Shown: in pieces, positions 1-6,489 of the stretch | Position numbering within the stretch: the first letter of the stretch is position 1 | Layout: the number at the start of each line of letters is the position of its first letter | Source: Candidatus Babelota bacterium | GTDB taxonomy: Bacteria; Babelota; Babeliae; Babelales; Vermiphilaceae | DNA length: 12,968 nucleotides | Direction: 5' to 3' | Assembly (NCBI GenBank): GCA_013213985.1 | Contig: JABSSP010000156.1 | Coordinates: forward strand, 1 to 12,968 | The notes under the pieces: model-generated | The model's input: only the letters and a program-made list of their open reading frames with translations | What the model was told of the DNA's origin: nothing | Database searches by the model: none | Position numbers and translations under genes: made by a program

Positions 1-211
1 CAAGTCTACACCACCTCATAAATTTTCCGTGAACCGTACTGGAACAACCATATTTTTCAGGAAGATTGTGCCATTGAATACCTGTTTTCAAAACAAAAAT
101 TATTCCATTAAACGCTTTTTTATTATCAAATTCAGGTCTGCCAACCCTGTTTTTATTTTTCGAAAGCAATTTTTCTATTTCATTCCACAAATCATTTGAT
201 ATACTTTTCAT
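1..211 (-). CDS. IS5-family transposase, N-terminal part (cut by window edge)
   Basis: Read on the - strand from the ATG at 211-209, the frame stays open for 70 codons to the window edge. It begins MKSISNDLWNEIEKLL and continues with GRPEFDNKKAFNGIIFVLKT, GIQWHNLPEKYG and VHGKFMRWCRL. This matches the N-terminal helical DNA-binding domain (DUF4096 type) of IS5-family transposases: the R-G-R-P element, the 'G.W..LP..YG' element and the 'R..RW' element are all present in order. The DDE catalytic part would lie beyond base 1. The element's end should fall just right of the start codon, within about 212-240, but without the other end I cannot define the inverted repeat or target duplication. Family assignment is confident; the exact IS group is not. 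Confidence 0.85.
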   Translation of the reverse strand, partial: MKSISNDLWNEIEKLLSKNKNRVGRPEFDNKKAFNGIIFVLKTGIQWHNLPEKYGCSSTVHGKFMRWCRL

Positions 212-357
212 CAAAAAAAGGGCTTTTCTCACTCAATTAATTTTCGGATAAGCTCTAAGAAAAAGAAAAATAATAGATTACACACAAAAAACGATATCAG
301 ACGATTCAGACGGCGTTCATATAACTTCACCACGAAGAAAGAAAAAGACACGATTGA
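212..357. other. Junction between IS end and zinc-finger remnant
   Basis: No gene is assigned here. The stretch should contain the unresolved IS end (probably about 212-240) and then very A-rich DNA. The + frame beginning at base 200 is open through here to about 470. It reads as Lys/Arg-rich protein ([35 protein letters not shown]) and would run into the zinc-finger frame if one base were restored in the A-runs at 368-383. The hydrophobic - strand frame over 229-453 is the complement of this Lys-rich DNA and has no other support. Confidence 0.4.
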
Positions 358-774
358 TACGTCCACCAAAAAAACAAAAAAAAGAGAAAAACTGAGCCAG
401 CAACCCTTTGCCAATGGAACAATTGCAACAAACAATTTGGCACCAATAAACAACTTTGTTTACATTTAGCAGAAGACCACTCTATTAGAGCAGAAGAGCC
501 ATGTCAATGGAACGGATGCAATAAAATTTTTAAGGGTAATTCGAGCATGACCAATCACTTGCGTGTCCACACTGGTGAAAGACCTTACAGGTGCGAATTA
601 TGTAATTTTTCAGCTAAGCAGACCGGTGGCCTGTATTATCATCTGAACAAAAGCGCAGAACATAAACTAAACTTTGATGTACTATCTGCTAAAGAGCAAG
701 CAATTTTTGTTGCAAGTTTGCAAAAAATGCCTACACCCACCACACAAAAACGACCAAAGAAAAAAAGAAAATGA
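358..774 (+). pseudogene. C2H2 zinc-finger protein remnant, eukaryotic type
   Basis: The frame is open from 358 (after a TGA at 355-357) to the TGA at 772-774. It encodes three fingers. Finger 1 has Cys codons at 409 and 424 and His at 463 and 478 (CX4C-X12-HX4H). Finger 2 has Cys at 502 and 517 and His at 556 and 568 (CX4C-X12-HX3H). Finger 3 has Cys at 592 and 601 and His at 640 and 661 (CX2C-X12-HX6H, an unusual last spacing). Fingers 2 and 3 are joined by TGERPYRC, matching the canonical TGEKPY/F linker of eukaryotic zinc-finger proteins. Fingers 1 and 2 share CQWN(N/G)CNK, suggesting internal duplication. The C-terminus is QKRPKKKRK, resembling a monopartite nuclear localisation signal. 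There is no ATG, GTG or TTG before the ATG at 547, which lies inside finger 2, so the gene has lost its 5' end. Nucleic-acid binding is what the family does; a role in a host nucleus is inference. Confidence 0.8.
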
Positions 775-801
775 AAATAAACTAAAGCCTTAATTGCATA
801 G

Positions 802-1116
802 CATTTTAGGGTTTTTTGTAGTATAATTATTGATACATTTGACAGTTCGCACCCCACACGCTGCGCACGAGACGGATTGCTTTTTACTAAACAAGGGTTT
901 CAAAAAATTGTACATGTAAGTAACAAAGAACGTTTTAAACCAATTGATAAAACGTGCACGTGCATGACGTGTCAAAATTATACCATCTCTTATTTGCATC
1001 ATTTGTTTAAAGCAAAAGAAATGGTCGGCTCTACCTTAGCAACTATTCACAATCTTCATTTTATGGTTGAATTAATGACAAACTATCGATTAAAAATTTT
1101 AAATGATGAACTATGA
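802..1116 (+). pseudogene. tgt: tRNA-guanine transglycosylase, C-terminal remnant
   Basis: The frame opens after a TAG at 799-801. Recognisable similarity begins near 823 with IIIDTFDSSHPTRCARDG, the counterpart of the family's G-(I/V)-D-x-F-D-C-V-x-P-T-R-x-x-R-x-G. The Asp codon at 841 matches the catalytic nucleophile (Asp264 in E. coli numbering). The zinc site CTCMTC (Cys codons 955, 961, 970) and the His codon at 1048 in ATIHNL follow at the family spacing: 38 residues from nucleophile to first Cys and 31 from that Cys to His. The intact enzyme has roughly 370 residues and exchanges guanine for a queuosine precursor at tRNA position 34. Here the N-terminal two thirds, with the general-acid Asp and most of the barrel, is missing, so the product should be inactive. 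Cys in the FDC motif is Ser here. No start with a convincing ribosome site is visible; TTG at 877 is the first possible initiator after the conserved block begins. Confidence 0.85.
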
Positions 1117-1871
1117 TAAAAAAAATAATATCTCGACAAAATGAAGCCGTTAAAAAAGTTTTTTCTTTACAAAGCAGTAAAGGACGCAAAAAAGCTGGTC
1201 ACTTTATTGCACAAGGTGTACGAACCTGTGCAACATTACTGCAATCAGTAAAATTAATTCAGCTCTATGTAACAGAAGATATGCTCCACGAAGGACAAAC
1301 ATTGTTAGATACTGCGTCATTATCTGAAGATAATTTACTGACATACGTAAGTAATCCTATAATGGAAAAAATAAGCACAACAAAAAGCTCTAGTGGCATT
1401 GTAGGCGTATTTAAAAAACCAAAAACAGAAACCCAAGAACTTGGTAACGGTCTGGTCCTTGCACGCATTAGTGATCCAGGAAACATGGGAACTTTAATCA
1501 GAACATGCGCAGTAATGAACGGAAAAAGCGTTGTTGTTATTGAAGGTTGTGATCCATGGAGTCCTAAAGTGGTTCAAGCAACTGCTGGAACAATTGGTGC
1601 CGTTACAGTGCACGAATTAAGTTGGGATGAACTGCTTGCAAAAAAAGGTGATTCACAATTGAACGCCCTTGTTGTTAAAGGCGGTGAAAAACCTGAAACT
1701 ATGAGTGAAAAAAATAATTTGTTAGTTATAGGCAATGAATCGCATGGCATTCCAACTAAATGGGTTGATCAATGCGATGCAAAAATAACCTTATCCATGC
1801 CAGGAAAAACTGAAAGTTTAAATGCCGCTGTTGCAGGATCAATTGTACTTTACCTTGCATTCGCAGAGTAA
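1113..1871 (+). CDS. SpoU/TrmH-family RNA 2'-O-ribose methyltransferase
   Basis: The 252-residue product has an N-terminal RNA-substrate-binding domain (about 1-95; opening MIKKIISRQNEAVKKV) and a C-terminal SPOUT methylase domain. The three family motifs are present: motif 1 around Asp121 (ISDPGNMGTLIRTC), motif 2 around Asn208-Glu209 (LLVIGNESHGIP) and motif 3 from Met229 (MPGKTESLNAAVAGSIVLY). These form the trefoil-knot S-adenosylmethionine site, with Arg128 of motif 1 as the usual catalytic Arg. The enzyme is expected to methylate a ribose 2'-OH in rRNA or tRNA. The layout resembles RlmB/TsnR-like 23S methylases, but the target nucleotide cannot be named from sequence. The ATG overlaps the tgt stop (ATGA, 1113-1116), so the two were probably translationally coupled, and the gene may now depend on transcription through the tgt remnant. 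Length and motifs indicate an intact gene. Confidence 0.92.
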   Translation: MIKKIISRQNEAVKKVFSLQSSKGRKKAGHFIAQGVRTCATLLQSVKLIQLYVTEDMLHEGQTLLDTASLSEDNLLTYVSNPIMEKISTTKSSSGIVGVFKKPKTETQELGNGLVLARISDPGNMGTLIRTCAVMNGKSVVVIEGCDPWSPKVVQATAGTIGAVTVHELSWDELLAKKGDSQLNALVVKGGEKPETMSEKNNLLVIGNESHGIPTKWVDQCDAKITLSMPGKTESLNAAVAGSIVLYLAFAE

Positions 1872-1918
1872 ATCAGTTTTTTTATATTTCACAAAGAAGC
1901 AAAAAGACTGCATAGTAC

Positions 1919-1937
1919 TTAGTGAAACATTCACTAA
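1919..1937. repeat. Perfect 8-bp inverted repeat upstream of permease gene
   Basis: TTAGTGAA, a three-base spacer, then TTCACTAA. It lies in the 98-bp gap between the methylase and permease genes. No T-run follows, so it is not a standard terminator. It could be an operator or an mRNA hairpin about 32 bases before the permease start. Confidence 0.4.
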
Positions 1938-1969
1938 TTCATTAGATCAAAAAAATTGGAAAACATATA

Positions 1970-3292
1970 ATGTCTAAACATAAATTATCCTTAGGCACCG
2001 CAATACTAGTCAACGTCAACATTATGATGGGTGCAGGACTTTTTCTTAACACCGTAGTACTTTCACAACGCGCTGGTATGCTCGGATGCTTTTCGTACAT
2101 TCTTATAGGGCTTTTATTGTTGCCACTCATTGCATCTATTACAACATTAATTTCAATGCATCCTGACGGCGGATTTTATACCTTTGGGGCAAAAGAAATA
2201 AATCCTTTTGCCGGTTTTTTTAGTTCATGGAGTTATTTTGTTGGTAAATTAGCTTCTGCAACATTAATGATTCACACGTCAGTTTTACTAGTGCAACAAA
2301 TTTTACCGGTATTACAAAACATAAGCCCCTTTGCTTTAGACCTTTTAATCATTGGTGCATTTGTTTTATTAAACATGCTTAACACCCAAACCGGTGCATC
2401 AATTCAACGTTGGTTCATGGGACTTAAACTCATCCCAATATTTTTTACAATTTTTGCAGGATTATTTTTAATAAGTGGATCAAATTTTACCAGTATTAAT
2501 TATATCTGGGAAGGTATTCCTTCAACTATAGCTTTAGCTTTATTTGCTACAACTGGCTTTGAAGCAACCTGTTCATTAAGCAGTCAAATTAAAAATGCAG
2601 CTAAAAATGGCCGGCGCGCAATTTTTATTTCTTACGGAATTGTTATTTTAACTGCAACCTTATTTCAGTTTATGTTGTACGCAAGTGTTGGTTCACAGTT
2701 AGCAACCCAGGCAACTTATTTGGAAACCTTTCCAACACTGTTAGCAAAACTTTTTCCAACCTTTCCGTTACTTGCAAAAAAAATTGAAATTTTATTGTAT
2801 CTTGCAATTGCATCGTCAGCACTTGGTGGTGCGTATGGCATTATGTACAGCAATACCTGGAATCTTTACACCCTTGCACAAAATAAACATCTTATTAAGT
2901 CTTCTTATTTTGAAAAATTGAATAAGTATTTTATTCCTTTTGCATGCGTTATTGCGGAAGGTTTTGTTTGTGTTCTTTATTTACTTATAGCGCGCGCTGA
3001 TCAACTTTCTTTACAACAAATTGGGGCACTTGGGTGCGTGATCGCGTACACTGTGAGTGTTTTATCACTCTTAACTGCTAAAATTAAAAATAAGAAAACA
3101 CCAGTTAGATGGTGGATTCCGATTCTGGGAATTCTAAATTGCGCATTCTTAATTGGATTTTGCATCTATAACTTTACTCTCTCAGGAATAACCCCTCTAT
3201 ACTCCTTTTTTGCCCTTCTGCTGTTCGGTGTAGCCATCTATTTCTACTCAAAACTATCAAATCAGAACAATCAGGAAAAAATCCACCAATAA
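1970..3292 (+). CDS. APC-superfamily amino-acid permease
   Basis: The 440-residue product is highly hydrophobic, with about twelve predicted membrane helices, the first starting near residue 9 and the last ending near 430. Helix 1 contains MMGAGLFLN, the counterpart of the G-(S/A)-G-I-F substrate-binding loop of APC transporters. DGGFYTFG after helix 2 is the usual 'GG.Y.Y' element. Helix 6 contains FATTGFEATCSLSSQIKN, matching the family's F-x-x-x-G-F-E segment, although the Glu pair normally found just after it is replaced by Ser-Ser-Gln. These point to an inner-membrane amino-acid or polyamine symporter or exchanger; the substrate cannot be read from sequence. The start at 1970 has only a weak ribosome site, but the first helix begins right after it. 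The gene is preceded by a 98-bp gap with an inverted repeat and is probably a single unit. Import of host amino acids would suit a host-dependent bacterium (inference). Confidence 0.88.
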   Translation: MSKHKLSLGTAILVNVNIMMGAGLFLNTVVLSQRAGMLGCFSYILIGLLLLPLIASITTLISMHPDGGFYTFGAKEINPFAGFFSSWSYFVGKLASATLMIHTSVLLVQQILPVLQNISPFALDLLIIGAFVLLNMLNTQTGASIQRWFMGLKLIPIFFTIFAGLFLISGSNFTSINYIWEGIPSTIALALFATTGFEATCSLSSQIKNAAKNGRRAIFISYGIVILTATLFQFMLYASVGSQLATQATYLETFPTLLAKLFPTFPLLAKKIEILLYLAIASSALGGAYGIMYSNTWNLYTLAQNKHLIKSSYFEKLNKYFIPFACVIAEGFVCVLYLLIARADQLSLQQIGALGCVIAYTVSVLSLLTAKIKNKKTPVRWWIPILGILNCAFLIGFCIYNFTLSGITPLYSFFALLLFGVAIYFYSKLSNQNNQEKIHQ

Positions 3293-3322
3293 ACCCTTCC
3301 AATCGATCAATTCGAGAACCAA

Positions 3323-3350
3323 TTGACTTTGAGAGCCCATGATTTAAACT
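3323..3350 (+). promoter_or_regulatory. Candidate sigma-70 promoter
   Basis: TTGACT (3323-3328), a 16-bp spacer, then TAAACT (3345-3350). The predicted start near 3357 is about 55 bases upstream of the exported protein's ATG. The -35 is strong and the -10 moderate (four of six matches). Confidence 0.5.
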
Positions 3351-3360
3351 TAGTAATAAC

Positions 3361-3375
3361 TAGAGAAATTCTCTA
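3361..3375. promoter_or_regulatory. 15-bp palindrome at the transcription start
   Basis: TAGAGAA-A-TTCTCTA is a perfect 7-bp inverted repeat around one central base. It sits just after the predicted transcription start of the promoter at 3323-3350 and 23 bases before the ribosome site. The placement suits a repressor operator. One such repeat per window is expected by chance, so only the location supports it. Confidence 0.35.
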
Positions 3376-3411
3376 AACACGTATGTGATACTCATAACGG
3401 AGGTTTTTACC

Positions 3412-4095
3412 ATGAAAGAAATTACTATGAAAATAAAAAATCTTATGATTGGACTATTAGTTTTAGGTGGATTGGCATTTGCTCCAGCTTGTGCAACGAG
3501 CAGAACAGAGCAAGCGCAATACGTAAAAACACTGACAACCAAAATAAGCACTATCATAGATGATATCGGTCATCGAACAAAACTGTTGTTTGATAAAAAT
3601 CATAAAGAGAAAGTCGTATACCATATTAAACATGATAAAAAAATACTTAACGAAATATGGAACGACGTCATTGTTCCTCATCAAAAACAAATAAGGGCTT
3701 ATGCAACAGATGCTCAATCAAAAATGTACTACCAAGCGTTGGTAATTGTTAATCACATTTTGAATACTTTGTATGAAGAAATGACTAAGCTTAACAATGT
3801 CATATCAGACAAAAAAAACTGGAAAAATAAAAAGGGCAAAATTACCGGTAAATCGCTTACTCAAGCCATTGAAAAACAGATCAATAAATCGGTCAAAAAG
3901 TACGCCAATCTTAATGACCTACTCATACAGCTGGAAAATAAATTACTTGATCTTAAATTCAACGATACAGCTGAACTTATCAGTGAAATTATTGCACAAT
4001 TGAGTGACGCTAAATCTATCTTTACTCAATCAAGCTCAGGAAACGAAGCTGCAATAGCAAAAGCTGTCGTGATCCTTGGCAAAAAAATGAGATAA
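3412..4095 (+). CDS. Exported helical protein of unknown function
   Basis: I recognise no family. The start at 3412 is chosen because CGGAGG (3398-3403) sits at ideal distance; the frame extends nine codons further up but without a ribosome site. The 227-residue product begins MKEITMKIKNLMIG, followed by a hydrophobic stretch (LLVLGGLAFAPA) and then polar sequence, which is a Sec signal peptide. A Cys follows at APAC, but the -3 residue is Ala, so it is a poor lipobox; signal peptidase I cleavage near this site is more likely. The mature part is Lys-rich and looks mostly alpha-helical (LNDLLIQLENKLLDLKFND, AELISEIIAQLSDAKSIF). It has its own promoter-like sequence and is followed by a strong terminator, so it is probably transcribed alone. 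Export to the periplasm or beyond is inferred from the signal peptide. Confidence 0.75.
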   Translation: MKEITMKIKNLMIGLLVLGGLAFAPACATSRTEQAQYVKTLTTKISTIIDDIGHRTKLLFDKNHKEKVVYHIKHDKKILNEIWNDVIVPHQKQIRAYATDAQSKMYYQALVIVNHILNTLYEEMTKLNNVISDKKNWKNKKGKITGKSLTQAIEKQINKSVKKYANLNDLLIQLENKLLDLKFNDTAELISEIIAQLSDAKSIFTQSSSGNEAAIAKAVVILGKKMR

Positions 4096-4146
4096 CTATC
4101 GGGGAAACTGGAGGTTAACTGATTTTTACCTTGTGAAAAAGAACAT

Positions 4147-4184
4147 AAAAAAAGGGCTTTCCTATTCGGGAAGGCCCCTTTTTT
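4147..4184. terminator. Strong intrinsic terminator, probably bidirectional
   Basis: The inner stem is GGGCTTTCC (4154-4162) with GGAAGGCCC (4169-4177), nine pairs including one G-U, around a six-base loop. After one mismatch it extends by six A-T pairs, giving an A-run on the left and a T-run on the right. It ends the exported protein's transcript 52 bases after its stop and insulates mnmG. Confidence 0.9.
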
Positions 4185-4259
4185 ATTGCTCTCTTTTGTT
4201 AAAATAGCGTTAAAATCATCCATTCCGCCCCATTTTACAGGCCTTTTAAGCCTTCAAAT

Positions 4260-4288
4260 TTGCCCCTATCGCCAAATTTTAGTAAAAT
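4260..4288 (+). promoter_or_regulatory. Candidate promoter for mnmG
   Basis: TTGCCC (4260-4265), a 17-bp spacer, then TAAAAT (4283-4288). It lies between the upstream terminator and mnmG, where a promoter is required. The expected start near 4295 gives a leader of about 85 bases to the preferred ATG at 4379. Confidence 0.5.
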
Positions 4289-4378
4289 AGTGTAAGATTA
4301 TTCATCATGGTAATTTTATTATTGCTTATCGGCCAATATTATGGTCGATCGCAACTACCACTGAAATATACGGGGATT

Positions 4379-6208
4379 ATGGGTAATTTAGGAAATAAAC
4401 CAAAAATACAGTTTGATGTCATCGTTGTTGGTGGTGGGCATGCAGGAATTGAAGCAGCTTATGCATCTGCTCGTATGGGGTCAAAAACTGCCCTCATCAC
4501 TCTGGACCTCGATAAAATAGGTCTTATGCCCTGCAACCCTTCAGTTGGCGGTGTCGGCAAAGGACATATCGTATATGAAGTGAGCGCAATGGGTGGCCTG
4601 ATGCCTCAACTCTGTACACAAACCTATGTACAAGCACGCATGCTTAATACACGCAAAGGACCTGCCGTACAGGGGCTTCGTTTGCAAATCGACAAATACG
4701 CCTACAATAAACTCAGTAAAAAAATGTTAGAAAAAACGGACAACCTTACTCTGGTTGCCGGCATGGTCGATGAAGTACTTTTGGACTCAAACAATACCGT
4801 AACTGCTATCAAAACAAATTCAAATGAAATCTATCATACACGTACTGTCGTTTTAACAACTGGTACTTTTTTAAATGGTAAAATTCATATCGGTGAAAAA
4901 AATCATGCTGCTGGGCGCCGAGGCGAACAAGCCGTAACAACCCTTTCTGCTTTTTTAAAAAAAATTGGTTTGCGCATGGGGCGCCTAAAAACAGGAACAC
5001 CTCCTCGTTTAGCACGTGAAAGTGTAGACTTTAGCAAACTTGAATATCAAGAACCAGATTCACTTAATTACTTGTTTGAATTTTATCCACACGAAGTAAA
5101 AAATACCCATGCCTGTTATATTGCGCACACCAACGAAAAAACACACACAATCATTAAAGATAATTTACATAAATCTGCAATGTACAGCGGAAACATGAGT
5201 GGTAAAGGCCCACGCTATTGCCCATCAATTGAAGACAAAATAGCACGTTTTCCTGACAAACAATCACACCACATTTTTGTTGAACCTGAAGGCGTAGGAG
5301 TCGATGAAATTTACCCAAGTGGAATTTCAACTTCTTTACCCTTAGATGTTCAACAAAAATATATCAACAGTATTGTTGGCTTTGAAAATGCAATAATAAC
5401 CAAGCCAGGATATGCGATTGAATATGATTTTGTACTGCCAGATCAATTAACTGAAACATTAGAAGTAAAAACAGTTGATGGTCTTTATTTAGCAGGACAA
5501 ATTAACGGAACAACAGGCTATGAAGAAGCAGCCGGACAAGGCATTGTTGTTGGAATTAATGCAAGTTTAAAATGCAAACGTCAAGAACCGTTTATATTGG
5601 ATCGTGGTGAGAGTTATATCGGTGTTATGATCAATGACCTGGTTAACTTGAGTGTTGACGAACCAAATCGAATGTTTACTTCACGCGCTGAACGCCGTTT
5701 GCGTTTACGACAAGACAATGTTTTTTTACGATTAACTGATAAAGCATATAATCTTGGACTTATTGATGAGCAAATGCACCAAGATTTTACAAAAGAAAAG
5801 ATAATAATTAAAGAAACGCTTGAGCGTATTAGATCAAAATTTAGTAATTCACAAGCTTTAAAAACTTTTGATGACATTACCTGCAATGAGCAAAAATTGC
5901 GTGATTATATAGGCAAACAAGTGTCTGGCCGAGCAATTGCAGTTATTCATGCTGAAATACGATATGAGCCGTATTTACTGCGTGAAGAGCAAGAAATAAA
6001 GAAAAATAAGCAATATCAGTCCCTCGTTTTACCAAAAGACCTTCTTTACAGTGATATACAAGGACTGTCTAAAGAACTGCAGGAGAAGCTCAACAGGTAT
6101 AAACCAGCCAATATTGCTCAGGCGGCCTTAATTCCAGGTATTACACCCGCTGCATTATCGCTTCTGATCTTTAAAACACGAATGCGAAGCAAAGAAAACA
6201 AACAATGA
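4379..6208 (+). CDS. mnmG: tRNA uridine-5-carboxymethylaminomethyl modification enzyme MnmG
   Basis: MnmG is an FAD-dependent enzyme that works with the GTPase MnmE to place a (carboxymethyl)aminomethyl group on the wobble uridine of several tRNAs. From the chosen start the product has 609 residues, close to the usual 610-630. It shows the FAD-binding Rossmann motif (VVGGGHAGIEAA, about residue 15), the first catalytic-Cys loop PCNPSVGGVGKGH (Cys52), TGTFLNGKIHIG, RLKTGTPPR, the second Cys in GPRYCPSIEDK (Cys281), AGQINGTTGYEEAAGQG and MFTSRAERRLRLRQDN. The C-terminal helical MnmE/tRNA-binding domain ends with ALIPGITPAALSLL. ATG 4379 is preferred over in-frame ATG 4307 because homologues begin the FAD motif within about 15 residues of the N-terminus and GGGG lies just before it; the extra 24 residues would be an unexplained hydrophobic segment. 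The family's usual Tyr in SRAEYR is Arg here. mnmE is not in the window. Confidence 0.97.
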   Translation: MGNLGNKPKIQFDVIVVGGGHAGIEAAYASARMGSKTALITLDLDKIGLMPCNPSVGGVGKGHIVYEVSAMGGLMPQLCTQTYVQARMLNTRKGPAVQGLRLQIDKYAYNKLSKKMLEKTDNLTLVAGMVDEVLLDSNNTVTAIKTNSNEIYHTRTVVLTTGTFLNGKIHIGEKNHAAGRRGEQAVTTLSAFLKKIGLRMGRLKTGTPPRLARESVDFSKLEYQEPDSLNYLFEFYPHEVKNTHACYIAHTNEKTHTIIKDNLHKSAMYSGNMSGKGPRYCPSIEDKIARFPDKQSHHIFVEPEGVGVDEIYPSGISTSLPLDVQQKYINSIVGFENAIITKPGYAIEYDFVLPDQLTETLEVKTVDGLYLAGQINGTTGYEEAAGQGIVVGINASLKCKRQEPFILDRGESYIGVMINDLVNLSVDEPNRMFTSRAERRLRLRQDNVFLRLTDKAYNLGLIDEQMHQDFTKEKIIIKETLERIRSKFSNSQALKTFDDITCNEQKLRDYIGKQVSGRAIAVIHAEIRYEPYLLREEQEIKKNKQYQSLVLPKDLLYSDIQGLSKELQEKLNRYKPANIAQAALIPGITPAALSLLIFKTRMRSKENKQ

Positions 6209-6264
6209 AATCAACCCAGAAAAGACCGCTATAACAGGATCAGGAGGAGGTTTTAGGGGGGCTT

Positions 6265-6293
6265 TTGTCCATTGTTTTAAATTCAGGTATAAT
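6265..6293 (+). promoter_or_regulatory. Strong candidate sigma-70 promoter
   Basis: TTGTCC (6265-6270), a 17-bp spacer, then a perfect TATAAT (6288-6293). The expected start is near 6300. This is the best promoter match in the window. It drives the structured leader at 6300-6489 and the exported protein at 6490. Confidence 0.7.
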
Positions 6294-6299
6294 TAGTAG

Positions 6300-6489
6300 C
6301 GCAATCTATAGTGTATAGTGTAGGTTATAAAAATAATAGGTGTGGGAGCCTGATAAAAAATACAGCTTCTACGCCTATGTGTCACATAGCACGGCACCCT
6401 GGTATCTCTAGATAAATTAGAAAAGTGTGGCTTATTATGGTTATGGGAACAAATAGGGGCCCATACATTTTATGTAGGAATTTAAAATT
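6300..6489 (+). promoter_or_regulatory. Structured 5' leader, possible regulatory RNA
   Basis: The roughly 190-base leader contains several structures. (1) A 14-bp stem pairs 6336-6349 with 6365-6378 (three G-U pairs) around a 15-base A-rich loop. (2) A perfect 15-base palindrome, CTATGTG-T-CACATAG (6375-6389), shares bases 6375-6378 with that stem, so the two folds exclude each other. (3) TATGGG (6442-6447) pairs with CCCATA (6460-6465). (4) TACAT (6464-6468) pairs with ATGTA (6472-6476), touching the ribosome site AGGAA (6476-6480). An 18-codon reading frame from ATG 6437 ends with ATGA overlap on the gene's start. I recognise no known riboswitch, tmRNA, RNase P or SRP RNA core. Regulation by alternative folding is inference. 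Confidence 0.4.

Noticed and set aside
368..384. Programmed -1 frameshift at A AAA AAC or A AAA AAG
   Set aside because: Both heptamers exist, but their zero frame would be the zinc-finger frame itself rather than the upstream Lys-rich frame, so a standard slip would not join the two parts. Mutation is simpler.
229..453. Hydrophobic 74-codon frame on the - strand
   Set aside because: It is the complement of A-rich, Lys-coding + strand DNA; Phe/Leu runs arise automatically. No ribosome site, and it overlaps the first zinc finger.
547..774. Intact 75-residue zinc-finger protein starting at ATG 547
   Set aside because: This start lies inside finger 2, between its second Cys and first His, with no ribosome site; the upstream codons clearly belong to the same protein.
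3412..3500. Lipoprotein signal in the protein at 3412
   Set aside because: The Cys is preceded by Ala-Pro-Ala, lacking Leu/Val at -3 as in a normal lipobox; a plain Sec signal is more likely.
4307..4378. mnmG starting at ATG 4307
   Set aside because: It would add 24 hydrophobic residues before the FAD motif, unlike any MnmG, and would leave almost no leader after the predicted promoter.
6377..6415. 12-codon upstream frame in the 6300-6489 leader
   Set aside because: No ribosome site and fully inside the predicted hairpins; frames this short are common by chance.
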